In this document: piece by piece, positions 58,799 through 64,000 of the stretch
Layout of the letters: every line of letters begins with the position of its first letter
Position numbering within the stretch: the first letter of the stretch is position 1
Source: Papaver somniferum
Lineage: Eukaryota; Streptophyta; Magnoliopsida; Ranunculales; Papaveraceae
DNA length: 64,000 bases
Direction: 5' to 3'
NCBI RefSeq assembly: GCF_003573695.1
Contig: NC_039362.1
Location: forward strand, 193,126,827 to 193,190,826
Made by a program: the position numbers and the translations under genes
Notes under the pieces: generated by a model
Told to the model about the DNA's origin: nothing
The model's database searches: none
What the model saw: only the letters and a program-made list of their open reading frames with translations

Positions 58799-59972
58799 GT
58801 TCTCCGTTTAGGAACGCCGACTTTACGTCTAATTGGTAGACTTTCATTTTGAGTTGAGCTGCCAAAGCTAACACCATCCGGATTGTTTCCATGCGAGCGA
58901 CTGGGGCGAATGTCTCGTTGTAGTCAATTCCTGGTTGCTGGGAATATCCTTTTGCAACTAGCCTTGCTTTGTGCTTTTGAATTGACCCATCTTCATTATA
59001 TTTTGTCTTGTAGACCCATTTCAGACCAATTATTTCTTTGTCAATTGGCTGATTAACGAGCTCCCATGTCTTATTTTTCTCGATTACTCGCATTTCTTCG
59101 TCCATGGCGTTTCTCCATTTTTCTTCTTTTGCCGCTTCCTCATATTTTTGAGGTTCTAGTGCTATAAAAGCACAATTAGATACATTATAAATATCTCTTA
59201 GGGAACGCACCTTTCTAGGTGGGGCACTTGATTCAGATGAACTTGGACTTTGTTGTGTTGGACTAGGAGATCTCGGGCTTGCTGGTGGAGTGTTTTCTTC
59301 TTGGTGTGACAGATCTGGCTCTTCTTCGATGAGTAGTGGAGACTCGTGGTTGTCTGGTTCATCATTCCAATCCCAAGCTTTGAATTCATCAAAGATAACA
59401 TCTCTTGATATTACCAGTTCCTTTGTATCTGGCTTTAGAAGTATATATGCTTTAGACTCTTCGTCGTATCCGATGAATATTAGATTTTCTCCCTTTTCAT
59501 CGATCTTTTCTCTGTGTTGAGATGGAATATGTGAATATGCAACGCAACCAAAAATTCTGAAAGAAGTTACCTCGGGATTTTTCTTATGCCACGCTTCATA
59601 TGGAGTTTTGTTGAACGCTTTTGTTGGCGAACGATTAAGGATGTAGACCGCTGTGTTGACTGCTTCGCCCAGTATGTTGGGTAGCTTCCTTGCTTTAGCA
59701 TACTGCGAGCCATTTCCACGATCGTACGATTTTTCCTTTCCGCGACGCCGTTTTGTTGTGGAGTGTATCGGACGGTGAGCTCCTTTTAATTCCATTTTCT
59801 TTGCAGTAGTTGATAAACTCTTTGAAGTAAATTCTCCACCACGGTCTGTACGGAAAACTTTATTGATGGCCACTTTGCTTCTCTGCCACGCCTTGAATTC
59901 TAGGAATTTAGTGAATGCCTCGGACTTTTGCTCGAGAATATACACCCACATCATCCTGGTATAATCATCCAC
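58572..59972 (-). pseudogene. Copia-3 integrase core and reverse transcriptase N-terminal part
   Basis: The longest open frame of the element (466 codons). Integrase: DDYTRMMWVYILEQ (first Asp), FRTDRGGEFTSKSL (second Asp), then a frame disturbance in the segment that should carry the final Glu (SKEMELK... to HSTTKRRRGKEKS), and LGEAVNTAVYILNRSPTKA. A Pro/Ser linker follows. RT: WVYKTKYNEDGSIQ, ARLVAKGYSQQPGID, VYQLDVKSAFLNGELEEEV (catalytic Asp present) and LYGLKQAPRAWNSKID. The last 20 codons are shifted out of frame. Confidence 0.9.
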
Positions 59973-60029
59973 GAATAGAGAAAATATCTTCTGTTGTTGA
60001 GTGAAGTTGTTCTTGTCGGACCGCAGATA

Positions 60030-60665
60030 TCAGCGTGCACCAATTCGAGGGGCCTTCTTGCTCTCCACGATGTTTGTAAATGGAAGTCTATGGAAACTTC
60101 CCAAGAATACAACCTTCACATATTTATCTCCACCGTCGATATTGGGAAGACCAATTACCATGTTCTTTGATTTTAGAACCTTAAGGATCTGTAGTTGAGA
60201 TGCCCGTATCTCATGCCATCTTGCTTCGTCTATATGGTTGGTACTCATTGCACAATTTTCAATTGATGGCATAGATAAGGAAAGACAAAATTTCCTGACA
60301 TTTTTACTTTTGCCACCAATTGTTTATTAATTTTATCATAAATTGTGCATTCTCCGTCTTCGAAATGTAGTGAGTACCCTTTTCTTATAAGTTGTCCAAC
60401 ACTTAATAAATTTTGAGCTAGGCCAGGAACATAAAGAACATCAGATATGTATCGAGTTTTACCTGACCTTGTACGTACGGATATGACTCCTCTTCCTTCA
60501 ACATTCTGGAACTTTCCATCTCCGAGCTTGACCTGGTGGAATCTCTTGCTCCTCCAATTTTACGAAATATTCTTTGTTTCCTGTCATATGGCTGCTGCAT
60601 CCGCTGTCGACATACCATATACCTTGCGCTTCTTGTTGCGAGGTGAGGCAGGAATAAATACTTGA
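60030..60665 (-). pseudogene. Copia-3 protease and GAG-pre-integrase
   Basis: Minus strand. The protease active site reads WYVDSGCSSHMTGNKEYF near 60575-60628. A small lesion near 60530 shifts the frame. The rest (VISVRTRSGKTRYISDVLYVP) is in another frame, followed by LAQNLLSVGQLIRKGYSLHF. GAG-pre-integrase is at 60030-60272 with ARWHEIRASQLQILKVLKSK, where WH-x-R is changed from the usual WH-x-R-x-GH spacing. Confidence 0.8.
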
Positions 60666-60704
60666 TTTGAGAATCATTTTTCTCGGAATATTGGCTTCAT
60701 TATT

Positions 60705-61679
60705 TTAAGCCAACAATCTTTTTCCATGTGATTTAATTATCACATTTGGTGCACTTGTACTTGCAATTTTCAGTTGCATGGCCAAACTTTTTGCAAACAC
60801 TGCATCGGAGATTTGAGGAGTAATTTTTTCCGTACCTTTGTTGTTGTTTCTATAACCTCCTTTTCCTCTTCCACGTCCGGGTAGAAATTTTGGGTCCTTG
60901 ATTTGACGTCGACCCTTTCTCGTGAGGTGATGTTGATGACGATCCCCCTCTGGAGCTTTCTTTTCTGGCTTCCGTATTTTTCTTTTCACTGAAATTTATT
61001 TTTGATTGAAACGCCTGCTCCAACGGTTGCTCCGCGAACCTATTTATCCTTTTCTCGTGCGCCTCGAGTGAACCCATTAATTCGTGTACCGAGAGAGTCA
61101 ATAAATTTTTGGACTCTTCAATGGCAGCGACGATGTGATCGAATTTGAACGGTAAGCTCCTTAAAATCTTTTCTACAACTCTTTTATTTTCAATGGTATC
61201 TCCATAACTACTGATTTGATTTACTATGCCAGTAACTCTTGAGAAGAAGTTCTGGATAGTTTCATTTTCTTTCATAAGTAAATTATCAAAATCTCGCCAT
61301 AAATTTTGTAGTTTAATGGAGATTACCTTTTCTGATCCTTGGAATGCTACTTTGAGAATATTCCAGGCCTCCTTTGAAGTTTTCGCCACCGAAATTCGAG
61401 GAAAAATAGCTTTGCTTACGCCCTGTTGTAGAAACAGTAGTGCTTTAGCATCTTTCTTCTTATTTTCTTTATACTCCTTTTTTTCTGCGTCCGTCCATGA
61501 TGACAGAGTTTCTGCTGACTCTGGTACTTTATATAACCTTCTTCTACAAAATCCCATAGGTCTTGTGAAATGAATAATGTCTTCATTTGTAGACTCCAAT
61601 AATCGTAACTCTCACCATCAAAAATTGGAATTAGACTTTGGGCATAATTGAAACCTTGAATACTTTGGTTAATTGCCAT
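60705..61679 (-). pseudogene. Copia-3 gag
   Basis: Starts at the ATG 61677-61679 (MAINQSIQGFNYAQSLIP) with IFDGESYDYWSLQMKTLF, the DUF4219-type opening. A frameshift near 61560 is followed by the UBN2 region in the frame 60850-61599 (LKVAFQGSEKVISIKLQNLW). A basic Arg/Gly/Ser tail and one CCHC knuckle (CSVCKKFGHATENC) near 60765-60815 close it, the knuckle being in a shifted frame. Confidence 0.88.
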
Positions 61680-61711
61680 GGATCGATTTTTAGGATTACT
61701 GGGTTAGGTTT

Positions 61712-61726
61712 GCTCTGATACCAAAT
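61712..61726 (-). other. Primer-binding site of Copia-3
   Basis: Minus-strand TTTGGTATCAGAGCA directly after the LTR, complementary to initiator tRNA-Met. It confirms the orientation. Confidence 0.93.
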
Positions 61727-61727
61727 T

Positions 61728-62253
61728 TGTTGGCGCAATGCGGAAATGTGATGGGTTTATGGAAATGAATTTAGGAAGAGAGGTTGGTTAATTGAAAGGT
61801 GAGGCTTGTATTAATATGAAAATGAAAATATTACAAGAGGCTTGTGTAGCAACTTTGGCTTACACTAGTTGTTTACAAAGAGGAACTTTGGCTCTTACTC
61901 TAAACTCTAGCTCTCACTCTTACTACTTACTCACTCACTTGAGTTGTGGATGACCACAAAGGCCAACATTTGCTTCTATTTATACTACTTCATGACCAAC
62001 TACTAAGAATATTCTAGACTTGGAAATCTCTAGAGATAATTGACCTAGATCATTCTAGAGAAAGAATTCTCTAGATACACATGATGGAAAATGTCTTAGA
62101 AGACTCTTGAATGGGCTTGCACTCTTTTTATCTTAGAAGAGTCTAGATATCTCTAGACTGGGCCTATGCATTGAGATAAGCCCATGGGAGTTTATAGTTA
62201 GCTATCTAGATAATTCTAGATTTACCCATCACAATTATCAAATGTTTTTAACA
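61728..62253 (-). repeat. 5' LTR of Copia-3
   Basis: Collinear with 57116-57640. It is adjacent to the FBL12-like gene, about 240 bp upstream of its start codon, and points away from it. Confidence 0.95.
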
Positions 62254-62435
62254 GAGGGTAGATTGCTCTTTCTGTGTTTCTTTCTTTTATTCCGTTTTTT
62301 ATTTTTACTATGACAAGGTTTTTTATTCATTCTCCCTCCCACCCTTCCACCCTCCCTCATTTGTGTGTTTCTATGTTTTGGGATTCTGTTGGTCTGATTC
62401 CACCCGTCCTTTAACTTATTGAACTCTGGCTTTTC

Positions 62436-62442
62436 TTTGCAG
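62436..62442 (+). promoter_or_regulatory. Probable 3' splice site before the FBL12-like coding exon
   Basis: CTTTTCTTTGCAG is a strong plant acceptor 48 bases before the first in-frame ATG. It implies an upstream non-coding exon, separated from the coding exon by the Copia-3 insertion. Confidence 0.55.
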
Positions 62443-62489
62443 TAAACGTTGGAACTTTGGTTACTCTTTGGTGTATCAACAATATTTTG

Positions 62490-63710
62490 ATGATGGGATT
62501 ATCTTCCGAAGATCATTACAAGCAAGGGCCGGTACAGATCGCAATGTCAGAAATAGTAGAAGAAGAAAGAAAAAGGTGTGCTCGCCATCCTTGTAAAACT
62601 CTTACAACCTCCTTAATTACAAACTTGCCAGATGATTGTCTGAATCTTATATTCCTGGGCCTAAAAACTAGCATTGATCGTAGTTCCTTTGGTTTAACAT
62701 GTCGCCAATGGCTTCGAATTCAAAACTACAATCATGAATCATTATGGTTTCATTCTCCTTTGAGTTCAGATACACTATTAGAAATTGGCCCAGAAAACTT
62801 CTCTATAATTCTCTGTAAGTTATTGGCACGATTCCAATACCTCAAATTTCTTTCTCTATCAGGTTGCCCTGAGCTAACAGATGTTGTTACATCACAGTCA
62901 CAGTATTTTGGATCACACATTCAGGTCCTATACCTAGACAGCTGCTCTAAGCTTTCAGATATAAAACTCTGTTTAATGTTATCTTGGTTCCCTCGTTTGA
63001 CCACAATAAGTCTTAAAAATTCTCGAATTACTGATAAAGGATTAGAAATCCTGGCACAATCTTGTTCATCCTTGCAGAATGTTAACCTGTCTAAATGCCA
63101 ATTGATTTCTGACTCGGGAGTCAAATTTGTCTCACAAAACTGTCGCCAACTCTGTTCACTGTGTATTTCAGACTGTAGAAATATAAAGGGTATTGGTTTG
63201 CATGGGTGTTCACAAACATTAAGTTATCTTGAAGCAGAAGGTTGTAATCTTGAATCAGAGGGAATCAAAGCAATTGTTAGTGGAGGTGGGATTGAACATA
63301 TGAATCTGGCTGGAGTCCGGGAGCCTTTTTGTTATAAAGGAGAAGGATATGAACTGAGCAAGATTGGAGAAGGATTCGCCATTAATCTTCGAGTTCTTAA
63401 TCTTCAAAATTGCGGTTCAGTGGTAAATAACAGGACAGTTACAGTGATTTCCAAAGGATGCCCTTCGTTACAGGTATGCAACCTAGGATTCTGTTATATG
63501 GTAGATCTTGAAGGATGGCAAGCTATTGGGTTGAATTGCCATAACCTAGAGGAACTTGATGTGACTGGGTTCTTGGGATTGAAAGACCTAGGGTTGCAAG
63601 CTCTGTGTGATGGGTGTAGCAAGCTTACGAAATTACATATTTGGGACCTGAACAACATCAGCTTTCCTGCTGAAAAGATGTTCGATTCCAAAAGACCCAA
63701 TGTGATCTGA
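62490..63710 (+). CDS. FBL12: F-box/LRR protein, FBL12-like
   Basis: Encodes 406 residues from the ATG at 62490; a second in-frame ATG at 62544 gives 388 and puts the F-box closer to the N-terminus, as in known FBL12. F-box proteins are the substrate-recognition part of SCF ubiquitin ligases and bind SKP1/ASK through the F-box. The F-box is at about 42-86 (LPDDCLNLIFLGLKTSIDRS, then LTCRQWLRIQ). About ten leucine-rich repeats follow to residue 390, for example FLSLSGCPELTD, NVNLSKCQLISDSGVKFV and LNLQNCGSVVNN. The order and wording follow Arabidopsis FBL12. The last repeat region (DLEGWQAIGLNCHNLEELD) parallels the fragment at 55132-55422. No break is seen. The C-terminus is about 20 residues shorter than FBL12. 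The substrate is not predictable. Confidence 0.93.
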   Translation: MMGLSSEDHYKQGPVQIAMSEIVEEERKRCARHPCKTLTTSLITNLPDDCLNLIFLGLKTSIDRSSFGLTCRQWLRIQNYNHESLWFHSPLSSDTLLEIGPENFSIILCKLLARFQYLKFLSLSGCPELTDVVTSQSQYFGSHIQVLYLDSCSKLSDIKLCLMLSWFPRLTTISLKNSRITDKGLEILAQSCSSLQNVNLSKCQLISDSGVKFVSQNCRQLCSLCISDCRNIKGIGLHGCSQTLSYLEAEGCNLESEGIKAIVSGGGIEHMNLAGVREPFCYKGEGYELSKIGEGFAINLRVLNLQNCGSVVNNRTVTVISKGCPSLQVCNLGFCYMVDLEGWQAIGLNCHNLEELDVTGFLGLKDLGLQALCDGCSKLTKLHIWDLNNISFPAEKMFDSKRPNVI

Positions 63711-64000
63711 ACCTGAGATTGGAATTTGAACTTACAAGAAAATGTAACCTCTTCTACTGCGAAAAATCTGTTTCCCATTTTTTTGTTTTACAATCTCAGT
63801 TCTCCATTTTAATACCCTCTGCTGCAATGTTGAGAGTCGAGACCTTGTGTAACTATTATTAACTTGCCTTGAGTTTGAGCATCTTTTCTTATTTGCACAG
63901 ACAAGCTTTTTATCCTATGGTCGTTTCAGGAAAAGTGATATTTTTACCTTTTGCTATTTTTAACTCAAGGCAAAAATGAAAGTATCAATTTTCCAACTCT
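63711..64000 (+). other. 3' untranslated region of the FBL12-like gene
   Basis: AT-rich sequence after the stop; a poly(A) site is likely beyond 63850, but no canonical AATAAA is seen before the window ends. No further gene. Confidence 0.4.

Larger units (their letters stand above)
57116..62253 (-). mobile_element. Copia-3 retrotransposon, young
   Basis: Flanked by the target duplication GAGGG (57111-57115 and 62254-62258). LTRs of 525 and 526 bp (57116-57640 and 61728-62253) differ at about nine positions by eye, so it is the youngest LTR element in the window. The primer-binding site lies beside the right LTR and the purine tract beside the left one, so it runs on the minus strand. gag, protease, integrase, RT and RNase H are all present in order, but are broken into about eight open frames by small deletions and frameshifts. 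For a young element this much damage is unusual. Confidence 0.94.

Noticed and set aside
57111..62258. Link between Copia-3 and the Gypsy solo LTR because both have the target duplication GAGGG.
   Set aside because: Five-base duplications copy the local target and the elements belong to different superfamilies; the match is coincidence.
62457..62489. An earlier start for the FBL12-like protein.
   Set aside because: It would begin at TTG, directly after a splice acceptor. The first ATG is at 62490.

Overview
This is nuclear DNA of a flowering plant, very probably a eudicot. The evidence is an intronless AHL-type AT-hook gene, an F-box/LRR gene of the FBL12 type, GT-AG introns, and a dense load of plant-type Copia, Gypsy, CACTA and hAT elements, many of them nested. 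The species cannot be fixed from the sequence. Only two host genes look intact, one at each end: AHL at 522-1400 (+) and FBL12-like at 62490-63710 (+). Most of what lies between is transposable elements, relics and unassigned DNA.

Layout. 1-2339: AHL gene with TATA box, leader and 3' flank. About 2340-16085: an old, heavily mutated Copia element split by a Gypsy solo LTR (3827-13143, 5-bp target duplication GAGGG), which is itself split by a non-autonomous CACTA element (3836-9788). The CACTA element carries a further LTR-like insertion (about 5320-7716), so four layers are stacked. 16086-26244: poorly resolved DNA with a broken RNase H-like coding relic on the minus strand, a few possible minus-strand exons, a degenerate 'GTATGAACT' repeat array, a tRNA-Trp-like relic and a Helitron-type 3' end at 25373. 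26250-40793: a complete Tat-type Gypsy element on the minus strand, with 1007-bp LTRs and target duplication CCTGC. It has gag, protease, RT, two RNase H domains and integrase on the minus strand. Between pol and its 3' LTR it carries a multi-exon gene on the opposite strand with its own TATA box.

42272-48990: a Copia element on the plus strand (TSD GATTC), split in its integrase by a 1966-bp non-autonomous hAT element (44404-46369, TSD CTTGGGTG). 49737-53819: a second hAT element with a recognisable but disabled BED/hAT transposase (TSD ATCCTTAC), inserted in a Gypsy LTR whose gag relic follows to about 54840. 55132-55422: the 3' end of a second FBL12-like gene, 5'-truncated. 57116-62253: a young Copia element on the minus strand (TSD GAGGG). 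It probably lies in the 5'-leader intron of the FBL12-like gene, or just upstream of it.

The LTR pairs give a rough relative age by eye. The 57-62 kb Copia pair differs at about nine positions in 525 bp, the Tat pair at about thirty in 1007 bp, and the 42-49 kb Copia pair at about twenty in 250 bp. None of the elements has an unbroken gag-pol, so all appear to be non-autonomous now. The most unusual item is the spliced antisense gene in the Tat element.
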